NCBI GenBank assembly: GCA_036406655.1
Contig: DASXAP010000165.1
Coordinates: forward strand, 1 to 64,000
Origin: VAZQ01 sp036406655
Lineage (GTDB): Bacteria; Pseudomonadota; Alphaproteobacteria; Rhizobiales; Xanthobacteraceae
DNA: 64,000 nt
Direction: 5' to 3'
Part shown: piece by piece, positions 51,993-61,184 of the stretch
Position numbering within the stretch: the stretch's first letter is position 1
How the letters are laid out: every line of letters starts with the position of its first letter
The notes under the pieces: model-generated
Database searches by the model: none
Told to the model about the DNA's origin: nothing
Seen by the model: only the letters and a program-made list of their open reading frames with translations
Translations under genes and position numbers: made by a program

Positions 51993-53357
51993 ATGGCTGA
52001 TCAACCGGTAGTGCAGGTCTCCCAGCTGCTGAACGAGCGCGGCCTCGGCCCGTTTCAGATCAAGCTGCTCGTCTGGTCGCTGTTCATCGTCTTCATCGAC
52101 GGCTACGACATCGGCGCCATCGCCTTTGCGGCGCCGCATCTCGTCGAAGCATGGCACATCGAGCGATCGGCACTGGGGCCGGTCTTGAGCGCGAGCCTCG
52201 TCGGCATCCTTTTCGGCTCCGCGATTTTCGGCTGGGTCGGAGACCACTATGGCAGGAAGGCCGCGCTCATCAGCTCCATGCTGCTGTTCGGGGCGTTCAC
52301 CTGGATTGCTGCCTATTCCACCAGCCTCGATCAGCTGTTCTGGCTGCGGCTGGTCGCCGGCCTCGGCATCGGCGGGGTGATCCCCAACGTCATCGCGATC
52401 AATGCGGAGTCGGCGCCGCGACGCCTGCGGGCGACGTTGGCGATCATTGCGGTCGGCCTGGTGCCGATCGGCGGGGCCATCCCGGGCCTGGTTTCAGCGA
52501 CCCTGGTGCCGCACTACGGCTGGCCGATCCTCTTTCTCATCGGCGGCATTGCACCCATCGTCATCGCCTTCGCGGCGATGCTCGGCCTGCCGGAATCCAT
52601 CAAGTTCATGGCGCTCCGCGAGAGCCAGCGTCGCAACATGGAGGCGGTGATCGCGGCGATCCGACCCCAGCTCCGCGTGCCCGCGAATGCCCGGTTCGTC
52701 ATCGAGGACGAGAAGCAGTTTCCGGGGTTCAATCCCGCCTACCTGTTCCATGAAGGGCTCGCCCTCATCACACCGCTGCTGTGGCTGCTGTTCGCCCTCA
52801 ACTTGATGGGCTTTTTCTTCCTGTTCAGCTGGACCCCGACGTTGCTGACCGCGGCCCGTCTGCCGCCCGCAACAGCCGCCCTCGCCACGTCGGTAATGCA
52901 GGTCGGCGGGACCGTCGGCTCGCTGCTGCTCGCGCGCTGGATGGACAGATATCGTTTTCTCGCCATCACCATCCTGTTCCTGATCGCGGTGCCGGTGGTG
53001 GCCTCGATCGGATATGCGGGCATGGCTTCCCAGGCGCTTCTGATGGTCGCCACGTTCTTCGCCGGCTTCTGCGTGCTCGGCATCCAGTCGGGCATCAACG
53101 TCGCGGGGGCACTGGTCTATCCGACCTCGTTGCGCGCCAACGGCTCGGGGTGGCAGCTGGGGATCGGCCGGCTCGGCTCGATCATCGGCCCGCTGCTCGG
53201 GGCGCTGTTCGTGTCGCTTCCGGTCCAGCAGCTCTATGCCTGGTCGGCGCTGCCGTTTGCACTGGGTGCCGTCATCTGCTTAGCGGTCCACAATCTGAAC
53301 AAGGCTCGCCTGGCCGAACGGGCCTGGTTGCGCGAGCACGAAGCGCAGGCGCCCTGA
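51993..53357 (+). CDS. MFS transporter, aromatic acid:H+ symporter (AAHS) type
   Basis: 454 residues from ATG 51993, with GAGG at good spacing; a GTG at 51981 overlaps the VOC stop. Twelve hydrophobic helices. The AAHS motif FIDGYDIGAIAFAAP is in helix 1, with GWVGDHYGRKAALI (loop 2-3) and PTSLRANGSGWQLGIGRLGSI (helix 10-11) as further family marks. It should import an aromatic or related carboxylate with protons. Together with the VOC protein it may form a small catabolic operon. It is convergent with the TTT binding-protein gene, 6 bp apart. Confidence 0.9.
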   Translation: MADQPVVQVSQLLNERGLGPFQIKLLVWSLFIVFIDGYDIGAIAFAAPHLVEAWHIERSALGPVLSASLVGILFGSAIFGWVGDHYGRKAALISSMLLFGAFTWIAAYSTSLDQLFWLRLVAGLGIGGVIPNVIAINAESAPRRLRATLAIIAVGLVPIGGAIPGLVSATLVPHYGWPILFLIGGIAPIVIAFAAMLGLPESIKFMALRESQRRNMEAVIAAIRPQLRVPANARFVIEDEKQFPGFNPAYLFHEGLALITPLLWLLFALNLMGFFFLFSWTPTLLTAARLPPATAALATSVMQVGGTVGSLLLARWMDRYRFLAITILFLIAVPVVASIGYAGMASQALLMVATFFAGFCVLGIQSGINVAGALVYPTSLRANGSGWQLGIGRLGSIIGPLLGALFVSLPVQQLYAWSALPFALGAVICLAVHNLNKARLAERAWLREHEAQAP

Positions 53358-53363
53358 GGTTGC

Positions 53364-54335
53364 TCATTCGGCGGTTGCGCCGGAGAGCTTCACGAGCTGC
53401 GCCCATTTCACGAGCTCGCCGGCGATGAATTCGCGAAACTCGCGCGTGCTGCCCGGCTTGGCGATGGCGCTGAACCGCGCGAGGCTCGCCTGCATCTCCG
53501 CCGAGTGCAGACCGGCATTGATCGCGCCGTTGAGCGTATCGAGTATGCCGGCGGGCGTGCCGGCCGGCGCGACCACGCCGGTCCAGGCATCATGGGTGAA
53601 ATCGGGAAACCCGCTTTCGACGAGCGTCGGGACGTCCGGCAAGGCCGGCCATCGCTCGCCGCGCGCAATCGCCAAGGGCCGCAGCTTTCCATCCTTGATC
53701 AGTGGATAGAGGCCGACCAGCCCGTCGATGGTGAAGTGCGTCTGCCCGGCGAGTAGATCGGTGATCGATGCCGCCGACCCCTTGTAGGGAACATAGGTGA
53801 CGTCGATGTCGGCCTTGGCCTTGAGGAGCGTGCTCAGGAGGTGCGGCGGCGTCCCCAGACCGGCACCGTAGTTGAGCCGGCCGGGATTGGCCTTGGCATA
53901 GGCCACGAACTCGGCGACCGTGGTCACCGGCAGCGAAGGCGCCACCACGAAGACGTGCGGCAACAGTGACACCGAGGCGACCGGCGCGAACAGCCTGAGC
54001 GGCTCGATGTCGAGCTTGGGGTAGAGGGCCGGCGCCACCGCAAGCGAGCCGGACGAGCCGAACAGCAGGGTATGGCCGTCGGGCTCGGCGGCTGCGGCAG
54101 CCTTGACCCCCAGCGTCGAGCCGGCACCGGGCCTGTTCTCCACCACCACCTCGTGCTGCAGCCTGCCCGCGAGGTCGTGGGCGACCAGCCGCGCCATGGT
54201 GTCGATCGGGCCACCCGGCGGAAACGGCACGATCATCTTCACGACGCGGGCGGGATAGTCCTCCGCCGCGGCCGGCCCGCCGGCCGTGAGGCAAGTCGCA
54301 ACCATCGCTGCAAGCACGATCCGGCGGGTGTTCAT
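53364..54335 (-). CDS. Tripartite tricarboxylate transporter (Bug family) solute-binding protein
   Basis: 323 residues from ATG 54335, with AAGGAG nine bases upstream. Signal peptide MNTRRIVLAAMVATCLTAGG (cleaved near 24). Bug motifs: YPARVVKMIVPFPPGGPIDT, VVENRPGAGSTLGV, AKANPGRLNYGAGLGTPPHL and VTYVPYKGSAASITDL. It is a periplasmic binding protein for an unknown small carboxylate-like ligand. No permease gene is adjacent. It is divergent from the TRAP binding-protein gene over a 154-bp shared promoter region, so the two may be co-regulated. Confidence 0.9.
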   Translation of the reverse strand: MNTRRIVLAAMVATCLTAGGPAAAEDYPARVVKMIVPFPPGGPIDTMARLVAHDLAGRLQHEVVVENRPGAGSTLGVKAAAAAEPDGHTLLFGSSGSLAVAPALYPKLDIEPLRLFAPVASVSLLPHVFVVAPSLPVTTVAEFVAYAKANPGRLNYGAGLGTPPHLLSTLLKAKADIDVTYVPYKGSAASITDLLAGQTHFTIDGLVGLYPLIKDGKLRPLAIARGERWPALPDVPTLVESGFPDFTHDAWTGVVAPAGTPAGILDTLNGAINAGLHSAEMQASLARFSAIAKPGSTREFREFIAGELVKWAQLVKLSGATAE

Positions 54336-54489
54336 CGCCGAAGCTCCTTTATTGACGACGAGCAGCGCTCGAGCCTCCTTCGCCATGGTACCAAGCTCGA
54401 GCCATGACCGCGAGATGCTGCCGGCCCTTGCCACGCCGGCCCGGTTGGACGCAGATGCTACGCGTGCTCGAGAACGGGAGGAGGCAAGC

Positions 54490-55524
54490 ATGGGTATGAG
54501 GCTCGATGGAATTCGCTCGTGGGCGGTCTGGATCGCAGGGGTGGCTGCGATCTCGATGATTGCCATCGCCGGCAGCCCGGGCGCGGCGGAGGAGAAGACA
54601 TATCGAATGAAAATCACCTTTCCGACGCTGAACGACACGCTGCACCAGTATGCAAAGAACTACGCGGCGGTGCTCGAGCGGGAGTCGGGCGGGCGGATCA
54701 AGCCCGAGCTCTATCCGGCGAGCCAGCTGGGACCGATTCCGCGGCAGATCGAAGCGGTGCAATTCGGAGCAGCCCAGTGCGCGATCATCCCGCCCGAATT
54801 CTATTCCGGGATCGACGAGCGCTTCGAGGTCATGGCGGCGCCGGGCCTGGTCACATCCATGGAGCACGGGCAGCGCCTCGCCGCCGACCCCGAGGTGCTC
54901 AAGCTGATGCTCGGCCTCGGCGCCAACAAGGGGCTGCACGGCGCCGCCCTGTGGATGGCGATACCCAACTCGCTCATCGCCAAGCGCCCGGTCCGCCGCC
55001 TCGCCGACCTCAAGGGCAGGAAGATCCGCATCTTCACCTCGGATTTCCAGTCGCAGGCGCTCGAGCGGCTCGGCGCCAGTCCGGTGGCGATGACGTTGGG
55101 CGACGTGCTGCCGGCGATCCACCAGGGCACGATCGACGGCGCCATCGCCGGGCTGACGGTTTTCACGACGATGAAATACCAGGACGCCGCCAAATACGTG
55201 ACCGAGATCGGCCAGCCGGCGATCTTCATCATCACCGAGATCAGCAAGAAATGGCACGATTCGCTGCCGCCCGATCTGCAGCGGATGATCGACACCCACG
55301 CGGCAAGCGAGGCGAAGGCGATCAATTCATTCGCGATCGACTTCAACAACAACGCGCGCAAGGTCTGGACCGATGCGGGCGGCGAGCTGATCGCGCTGCC
55401 GGCGGAAGAGCAGGCCGCGATGATCAGCACCATCAAGAGCGTCGGCGACGACGTCTCGAAGAAACGGCCCGCGCTTGCCGCCGCCTACGGGATCGTGGCC
55501 GAGGCTGCGAAACGAACGCAATAG
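54490..55524 (+). CDS. TRAP transporter substrate-binding protein (DctP family)
   Basis: 344 residues from ATG 54490 with GGAGGAGG upstream. Signal peptide to about residue 33 (SPGAAEE). DctP features: YRMKITFPTLNDTLHQYAKN, ESGGRIKPELYPASQLGP, LKGRKIRIFTSDFQSQALERLGA and LGDVLPAIHQGTIDGAIAGL, with the Arg that pairs with ligand carboxylates in KIRIF. No DctQ or DctM membrane gene is present. It is followed after only 6 bp by an amidohydrolase, so uptake and hydrolysis may be linked; the ligand is unknown. Confidence 0.9.
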   Translation: MGMRLDGIRSWAVWIAGVAAISMIAIAGSPGAAEEKTYRMKITFPTLNDTLHQYAKNYAAVLERESGGRIKPELYPASQLGPIPRQIEAVQFGAAQCAIIPPEFYSGIDERFEVMAAPGLVTSMEHGQRLAADPEVLKLMLGLGANKGLHGAALWMAIPNSLIAKRPVRRLADLKGRKIRIFTSDFQSQALERLGASPVAMTLGDVLPAIHQGTIDGAIAGLTVFTTMKYQDAAKYVTEIGQPAIFIITEISKKWHDSLPPDLQRMIDTHAASEAKAINSFAIDFNNNARKVWTDAGGELIALPAEEQAAMISTIKSVGDDVSKKRPALAAAYGIVAEAAKRTQ

Positions 55525-55530
55525 CTATTC

Positions 55531-57018
55531 ATGCGTACGCGCATCAACTGCGGCTGGCTCGTGGGTCATGCCGACGGGCGGCACACGCTCTGGCGCGATG
55601 CCCAGCTGGTCTACGAAGGCAATGTCGTGCTGTTCGTCGGCGAGCGCTTCGACGGCAGCATCGACCGTGAGATCGACGCGCGCGACCGGCTGGTCGGTCC
55701 GGGATTCATCGACACCCACGTGCATTCCGGCCATCGCGCTTCGCATCGGCTCATCTCCGACATCGGTCGGGGAGATTATTTCGGGCAGCCCTTCCTGGAG
55801 ATAAGCGTCGCACGCGCGGGCACGCGCGTCGGCGGCGACCCCCGTTATGCCCGCCCCGACGACCGCTCGATCGCCGAAGAGCTGCTCTTCAACGCCCGCT
55901 ACACGGTGGCGGAGCTCCTGCGCAACGGCATCACCACCTTCGTCGAGTTCGGGAGCCAATTGCGGGTGCAGGAGGCGCTGCTGCAGGTCACGGGCGAGCT
56001 CGGGATCCGTGCCTATCTCGGTCCGGGCTTCGACAGCGGCCGCTGGATCGGCGGCGAGGGCGGCAGGCTGGTCCGGGTCGTGGACGAGGCCGCCGGCGAG
56101 CGCGAATTCGCGCTTGCGCTCGACTTCATCGACCGCCGCCAGGGCGCCCACGGCGACCGCGTCCGCGGCATCCTGGTGCCGCGCGAGATCGAGACCTGCA
56201 CCGTCGCTCTGCTGCGCAGGGCGGCCGCGGCGGCAGGCGATCGCGACCTACCGGTTGCCATCCATGCCGCCTACAACATCCACGAGGTGTTCGACATCAT
56301 CCGGGAGCACCAGATGACGTCGGTCGAGCTGCTGCGCGAGGTCGGGCTGATGTCGAGCAAGCTCAATATCGGCCACGGCAACTTCACCTGCGACAACCCG
56401 CTGATGAACTACTCCGGCTCGCACGATCTGGAGATCATGGGCGAGCATCGCTGCTCGATCTCGCACTGCCCGGTCAACATCGCGCGCCGCGCGCGCTTCC
56501 TCGACAGCTGGGAGGCCTATCGCAGGGCGGGCGTGAACATCGCGCTCGGCACCGACACCTATCCGCGCGACATGATCCTGCAGATGCGCAATGCCTCCTA
56601 TTTCGGCAAGGTGGCGAGCCGCAACCTCAAGGCCGCGACCGCCGCGGAGGTGTTCGAGGCTGCCACTCTCGGCGGCGCGCACACGGTCGGCCGCGACGAC
56701 ATCGGCAGGCTCGCTCCCGGCGCCAAGGCCGACATCGTCATCATCGACCTTACCGGCCGGGACACGCTTCGCTTCGGGCCGGTGCGGGATCCGATCAGGA
56801 GCCTGGTCGATTGCGGAATTGGCGACGATGTCGAGACCGTCATCGTCGACGGGGTGGTGCGGATGCAGGACCGCCGCATCCCCGGCATCGATCTCGCCGG
56901 GCTGCGGGCGCAGGCGCAGGCCGCCGGCGAACGGATCTGGAGCGGCTGGCAGAGCTGGGATCCGCACTGCCGGACGGCGGACGAGATCAGCCCCTATTCG
57001 TTCGCCCGCGCCAACTGA
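55531..57018 (+). CDS. Amidohydrolase family protein (cytosine/guanine/chlorohydrolase-like)
   Basis: 495 residues. Metal ligands of the TIM-barrel amidohydrolases are visible: H63 and H65 in FIDTHVHSGH, a His near 245 (VAIHAAYNIHEVF), the IGHGNFTCDNPL histidine near 283 and the Asp of LGTDTYPRD near 342. The protein resembles chlorohydrolase/S-adenosylhomocysteine-deaminase-type enzymes (TrzN/AtzA/MtaD group) that hydrolyse a C-N or C-Cl bond with one metal ion. The substrate is unknown. It is co-transcribed with the TRAP binding protein. Confidence 0.88.
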   Translation: MRTRINCGWLVGHADGRHTLWRDAQLVYEGNVVLFVGERFDGSIDREIDARDRLVGPGFIDTHVHSGHRASHRLISDIGRGDYFGQPFLEISVARAGTRVGGDPRYARPDDRSIAEELLFNARYTVAELLRNGITTFVEFGSQLRVQEALLQVTGELGIRAYLGPGFDSGRWIGGEGGRLVRVVDEAAGEREFALALDFIDRRQGAHGDRVRGILVPREIETCTVALLRRAAAAAGDRDLPVAIHAAYNIHEVFDIIREHQMTSVELLREVGLMSSKLNIGHGNFTCDNPLMNYSGSHDLEIMGEHRCSISHCPVNIARRARFLDSWEAYRRAGVNIALGTDTYPRDMILQMRNASYFGKVASRNLKAATAAEVFEAATLGGAHTVGRDDIGRLAPGAKADIVIIDLTGRDTLRFGPVRDPIRSLVDCGIGDDVETVIVDGVVRMQDRRIPGIDLAGLRAQAQAAGERIWSGWQSWDPHCRTADEISPYSFARAN

Positions 57019-57022
57019 GCGG

Positions 57023-57045
57023 CGAGGCTCGCGCGGCGAGCCTCG
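57023..57045. terminator. Bidirectional hairpin between convergent genes
   Basis: Perfect 9-bp arms CGAGGCTCG (57023-57031) and CGAGCCTCG (57037-57045), 5-nt loop, placed exactly between the amidohydrolase stop (plus) and the TTT binding-protein stop (minus). A run ATCATTTCTT follows on the plus strand. No long U-tract. Confidence 0.5.
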
Positions 57046-57051
57046 GCGCGA

Positions 57052-58023
57052 TCATTTCTTCGCCGCGATCTCCCCGATCAACGGCTTCCACTGGGCGATC
57101 TCCTCTTGGATCTGCGCCCGGTACTCCTCGGGCGTGGTCTTGACCGTGTCGGCGCCGGCCCGGCGCATGGCCTCCTTCACCTCCGGGTCGTCAGCCATAT
57201 TGATCAGGATTTCCGACAGCCTGCGGACGATCGGCTCCGGCGTGGCGGAGGGGGCCATGATGCCGTTCCACGTCTCGACGACAAAACCGGGAAGAACCGC
57301 CTCCTGCACCGTGGGAAGCTCGGGCAGGTAGGGGCTCCGCTTGTGCGAGGTCACGGCCAGGCCGCGCACGGTCCCGGCTCTGACCTGGGGGAGGCCGTCA
57401 GTCATGTTGGCGAAGGAGAAATCGACCTCCCCGGCGATCACCGCGGTGGTCGACGGCGCCCCGCCCTTGAACGGGATGTGCACCACCTTGATGCCGGTGC
57501 GCGCCTGGAACAGCTCGACCGAGTAGTGGGTGAGCCCGCCGGCGCCGCTCGAGCCGTAATTGAGCTTGCCCGGATTGGCCCTGGCATGGGCGACGAGGTC
57601 GGCCAGCGTGCTCACCGGCAGGTCCTTACGCACGATGACGACCTGCGCGATCGAGCTGACGATGCCGACGGGGGCGAGATCCCGCACCGGATCGTAGCCG
57701 ACCTTCTGGCTGGGGTCGAAGGGGGCGATCGAGATGGCGCCGATGCTGCAGACGCAGAACATGTAGCCGTCGGGCGGCGCATTCACGACCACCTGGGTGC
57801 CGACGATGCCGCCCGCGCCCACGCGATGATCGACGATGACGGGCTTGCCGAGGGCTTTCTCGGCGTAGGCCGCGGTCAACCGGGCGACCAGATCGGTGTA
57901 TCCGCCCGCCCCGTAGGGCACGAGCAGGGTGATCGGCCGAGCCGGCCATGGCTCCTGCGCCCGCAGCATGCCGGGCGCGAGCGCGACCGCGAAAGTGAGG
58001 GCCAGTGCTGCACGAGCTTGCAT
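57052..58023 (-). CDS. Tripartite tricarboxylate transporter binding protein (TctC/Bug)
   Basis: 323 residues. Signal peptide ending near residue 22 (PGMLRAQ). Bug motifs: PARPITLLVPYGAGGYTDLV, VDHRVGAGGIVGTQ, ARANPGKLNYGSSGAGGLTH and VHIPFKGGAPSTTAVIAG. It lies 30 bp downstream of the TctA-TctB fusion permease on the same strand. The two together form a complete TTT system, in which this protein delivers a di- or tricarboxylate-like substrate to the permease. This is the only one of the three Bug proteins in the window with a permease. Confidence 0.92.
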   Translation of the reverse strand: MQARAALALTFAVALAPGMLRAQEPWPARPITLLVPYGAGGYTDLVARLTAAYAEKALGKPVIVDHRVGAGGIVGTQVVVNAPPDGYMFCVCSIGAISIAPFDPSQKVGYDPVRDLAPVGIVSSIAQVVIVRKDLPVSTLADLVAHARANPGKLNYGSSGAGGLTHYSVELFQARTGIKVVHIPFKGGAPSTTAVIAGEVDFSFANMTDGLPQVRAGTVRGLAVTSHKRSPYLPELPTVQEAVLPGFVVETWNGIMAPSATPEPIVRRLSEILINMADDPEVKEAMRRAGADTVKTTPEEYRAQIQEEIAQWKPLIGEIAAKK

Positions 58024-58053
58024 CGCATTCTCCCCTGGTTGAAAGCAGCTAGA

Positions 58054-60120
58054 CTACACGCTCGGGATCACCTTCAGCGCCGGGAACCAGGTGCCGAGCA
58101 CGGTCGACGGCCAGGGGATGCTGAGCAGCTGATCGAAAACCCCGTAGATCAGCGCCGTCATGACCGCCGCCATCAGCACCGCGTGGCGCCACCTTTCCGG
58201 TCCCTCGAGCCGCATATAGGCGATGACGAAGATCGGCACCGTCGGAATGAGCCCCACCAGCGCCATCGAGCCGAGGAAGGCGACCATCCAGCCGAAGAAG
58301 ACGAAGCCGCGGATCAGGATCACGTAGCCGGGCAGGTGCCCGGTCTTGGACGCGATGTCCATGTGGATCTTCTGCGAGACGGCGGCTCGCGCCTCCTCGG
58401 CGAGCCCGTCCCCGCCCGCTGCGTGCCGCACGCCGAGCACGTCGTTGGCGAGGCTGAGCGAGCAGGCGATGATCGCACCGATGCCGACGATGGTCGGGAC
58501 GATCTTGGCCTCTAACGGCCAGGGGAGCGACATCCACAGCATCACCACGAGCAGCGCCAGCAGCGCAGCCGGAAACAGGTTGTCGGTGGACAGGCGCGGA
58601 CGGCCGAAGCTCGACAGCATCGCCCTTATTCCATGGTGCGCGCGAATGTCCTGCAGGAGCGGCCGCAACAGGCTGAGCGCCGACATCGCCAGCATGACCA
58701 CGACGACCGGGCGCAGCATCCAGGCGAGGCCGTAACGCTCGATCGAGATGAACAGGTAGCGCTCGAGGATGCTCCCGAGGATGAAGCCGAGCACCAGGGG
58801 CGGACGCGGCCAGCGGAAATGCTTCATCGCCCAGCCGAGCACGCCGAAGAACAGCAACGAGAAGAGATCTCCCCAGTTGCGCGAGTGCTCGAAGGCGCCG
58901 ATGTAGATGAGGCTGAGCACGCACGGCATGATCAGCGTGTAACGCAGCGTGGCGAGCTTCGCGAGCTGGCCGCTGAACATGAAGCACAGGCCGGAGCCGA
59001 CGATGTTGGCGATGGCGATGCTCCACACCATCGAATAGGTGATGTCGAGGTGCTTGGTGAGCATGTCGGGGCCGGGCACCAGGCCCTGAATGAGGAAGGC
59101 ACCGAGCAGGATCGCCATGCCGGCGCTGCTCGGCACTCCGAAGGCGACGGTCGGCACCAGGTGCCCGCCCTCGCGCGCATTGGTCGAGCTCTCGGCGGCA
59201 ATGACGCCGCGCACGTCGCCCTTGCCGAAGGTATCGGCGGCTCCCTTCTCGGTGCGCAGCGCATGGCCGTAGGCGATCCAGTCGATGACCGCCACCCCGA
59301 TCCCGGGTATCGCGCCGATCGCCGCGCCGATCCACGAGCAGCGCAGGATCAGGAACCAGTGCGTGAGGCAGTCCTTGATGCCGAGCAGCATGCCGGTCTT
59401 GGTGTCGATGCTCTTGCCTTCCTGGACCACCGCCATCCGGCCGATCGCGAGATCGCAGAGCTCCGGCAGCGCGAAAATGCCGAGCGTCACCGGCACGATC
59501 GGCAGGCCCTCCCAGAGATAAAGGCTGTCCAGGGTCCAGCGCAGCGTCCCCGACTGCGGGTCGGTTCCGATCATCGCCAGCATCATGCCGAAGCAGGCCG
59601 CTGCGAGGCCGCGCAGCGGCGCATTGCCCGACAGCGAGGACACCATCGAGATGCCGAACACGGCGATCGCCAGCAGCTCGGGCGAGCCCATGAACAGGAT
59701 GATCGGACGCAGCAGCGGCAGCGACACGCCCATCAGCGCGGCGCCGAACAGGCCGCCGATCAGCGCCGACATGTAGGATGCCCCGAGGGCGCGGCCGGCT
59801 TCGCCCCGCCGGGTCATCGGATAGCCGTCGAGGGTGGTGGCGGCCGAAGCGGCATGCCCGGGCGCACCGAACAGGATGGCCGAGATCGGATCGGCGGTCG
59901 TCGTGGTCGAGCCCATGCCCAGCAGCAACGCGAACGCGGCGGGCGCATCGAGGTTGTAGGTGAACGGCAGCAGCAGTGCGAGGCCGGCGATGCCGCCGAT
60001 GCCCGGCAGGATGCCCAGCGCGAGGCCCATGCACACGCCGGCGACCAGATACAGCATGCGGACCGGGTCGAGGATGATCAGCAGCGCGCTCGCCGCGGAA
60101 TGGAGCATGTCCGCTTCCAT
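58054..60120 (-). CDS. TctA-TctB fusion permease of a tripartite tricarboxylate transporter
   Basis: 688 residues from ATG 60120, preceded by AGGAAGG. The first 500 residues are the TctA permease, with GILPGIGGIAGLALLLPFTY, GMGSTTTTADPISAILFGAPG and, in the second half, GAIPGIGVAVIDWIAYG and PTVAFGVPSSAGMAILLGA. These are the glycine/proline loops that bind substrate. From about 515 on a TctB-like unit of four helices follows (LFPAALLALLVVMLWMSLPW ... YGVFDQLLSIPWP). In most systems TctA and TctB are separate proteins; here they are one chain. It is followed by its binding protein. Confidence 0.88.
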   Translation of the reverse strand: MEADMLHSAASALLIILDPVRMLYLVAGVCMGLALGILPGIGGIAGLALLLPFTYNLDAPAAFALLLGMGSTTTTADPISAILFGAPGHAASAATTLDGYPMTRRGEAGRALGASYMSALIGGLFGAALMGVSLPLLRPIILFMGSPELLAIAVFGISMVSSLSGNAPLRGLAAACFGMMLAMIGTDPQSGTLRWTLDSLYLWEGLPIVPVTLGIFALPELCDLAIGRMAVVQEGKSIDTKTGMLLGIKDCLTHWFLILRCSWIGAAIGAIPGIGVAVIDWIAYGHALRTEKGAADTFGKGDVRGVIAAESSTNAREGGHLVPTVAFGVPSSAGMAILLGAFLIQGLVPGPDMLTKHLDITYSMVWSIAIANIVGSGLCFMFSGQLAKLATLRYTLIMPCVLSLIYIGAFEHSRNWGDLFSLLFFGVLGWAMKHFRWPRPPLVLGFILGSILERYLFISIERYGLAWMLRPVVVVMLAMSALSLLRPLLQDIRAHHGIRAMLSSFGRPRLSTDNLFPAALLALLVVMLWMSLPWPLEAKIVPTIVGIGAIIACSLSLANDVLGVRHAAGGDGLAEEARAAVSQKIHMDIASKTGHLPGYVILIRGFVFFGWMVAFLGSMALVGLIPTVPIFVIAYMRLEGPERWRHAVLMAAVMTALIYGVFDQLLSIPWPSTVLGTWFPALKVIPSV

Positions 60121-60407
60121 CAACCTTCCTCAAGTCCTCGCCACGGCGTGCGATCATCGTCGGTGGAGGAGCTGCGAGGATCAGCGCAACGATTGCGGCA
60201 GCCGGCGGGCACCGCGACGATAGAACCACGTTATCGCCCGTGAGGCGATCCCTGCGCCCGCGGCTGACCGCGCCGACCGGGCATCCGGACGTGGAGAGCC
60301 ACCGGCGCGCATCTCGGTCGCAGTCCCGCCGGCAAAAAATGCATTCGCGAGCAAGCTTGCCGTGATCGCAACGGCGACGTACTCCTTGGGAAAAGGACGC
60401 GGGACGC

Positions 60408-60962
60408 ATGATCGCCAATTCGAAGACGCGGTGGGGCTGGCCGGCGAAGACGCTGCATTGGGTCGCCGCGGCGGCGATCCTGCTGCTGCTCGGGCACGGC
60501 TGGTGGATGACGCACATGACTCCGCGGCCGGATCGGCTCGCCAACTATGCCTGGCACTCGGCGCTCGGCTACGATCTCTTGTTCCTGCTCGTGTTGCGGC
60601 TGCTGTGGCGCTGGCTCAATCCGGTGCCCGAGCTGCCAAGCGACCTCAAGACCTGGGAACGGCTCGCGGCGCATGCCGGACATTTCTTGCTCTACCTTTT
60701 CATGTTCGTCGTCTCGGTGACCGGCTGGCTCGTGGCCACCACCTTCCGCCAGCCGATGACAAAGGACCTGCTCGGGATCGACGTGCCGCCGCTGGTCACG
60801 GCAGTGGAGCGCGGCATGCGCCAGTGGATCGAGGAGTCGCACAAGGTCCTCGCCTACCTGCTCGCCGCACTTGTGGTCATTCACATCGTCGGCGCGCTGC
60901 GGCATTATTTCTTCAAGGACAACGATGTTCTGCAGCGCATGACCTGGGGCGCCCAGGCGTGA
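60408..60962 (+). CDS. Cytochrome b561 family di-heme protein
   Basis: 184 residues, four membrane helices. Candidate heme histidines are H17 (KTLHWVAAA), H50 (YAWHSALGYD), H89/H92 (AAHAGHFLLY) and H145/H159 (EESHKVLAY, VVIHIVGAL), the spacing of the bacterial b561 family (CybB-like). It should pass electrons from quinol or superoxide within the inner membrane. A purine-rich stretch AAAAGGACGCGGG precedes the ATG. The 287 bp upstream (60121-60407) show nothing clear beyond this. No partner gene, such as YceI, is adjacent. Confidence 0.9.
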   Translation: MIANSKTRWGWPAKTLHWVAAAAILLLLGHGWWMTHMTPRPDRLANYAWHSALGYDLLFLLVLRLLWRWLNPVPELPSDLKTWERLAAHAGHFLLYLFMFVVSVTGWLVATTFRQPMTKDLLGIDVPPLVTAVERGMRQWIEESHKVLAYLLAALVVIHIVGALRHYFFKDNDVLQRMTWGAQA

Positions 60963-61090
60963 GGCAGGCCCGGCCTTGGTGCGCGCAGCCCGGATCGAGC
61001 GGCACCCGGGTTCATCGTTCGGCACCGCGAGGCGCGCCGGATATCAATGCCGCAGCTACGGGCGATAACGGCACAGAAGCTTCCGCCCTC

Positions 61091-61157
61091 ATGGCCGGCC
61101 TCGTGCCGGCCATCCCGATTCTGAATCGGGATGGCCGGGGCAAGCCCGGCGATGACA
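61091..61157. repeat. Rhizobiales-type palindromic repeat (GLVPAI family)
   Basis: The core is a 15-bp perfect hairpin, CCGGCCATCCCGATT (61106-61120), loop CTG, AATCGGGATGGCCGG (61124-61138). It is flanked by ATGGCCGGCCTCGTG on the left and GGCAAGCCCGGCGATGACAA on the right. Translated it gives MAGLVPAI... and ...GKPGDDN, the tell-tale fragments of a very common intergenic repeat in Rhizobiales. It lies between the cytochrome b561 and NMT1-like genes. Confidence 0.8.
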
Positions 61158-61184
61158 ACCGAACGCAGCAATTCGGAGGAGACG

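Noticed and set aside
58049..60544. 831-codon minus-strand open frame over the TctA-TctB gene
   Set aside because: Runs in another frame of the permease; no hydrophobic pattern, while the true frame has all TctA motifs.
60231..61025. Minus-strand frame over cytochrome b561
   Set aside because: Shadow; the plus strand has four membrane helices with heme histidines.
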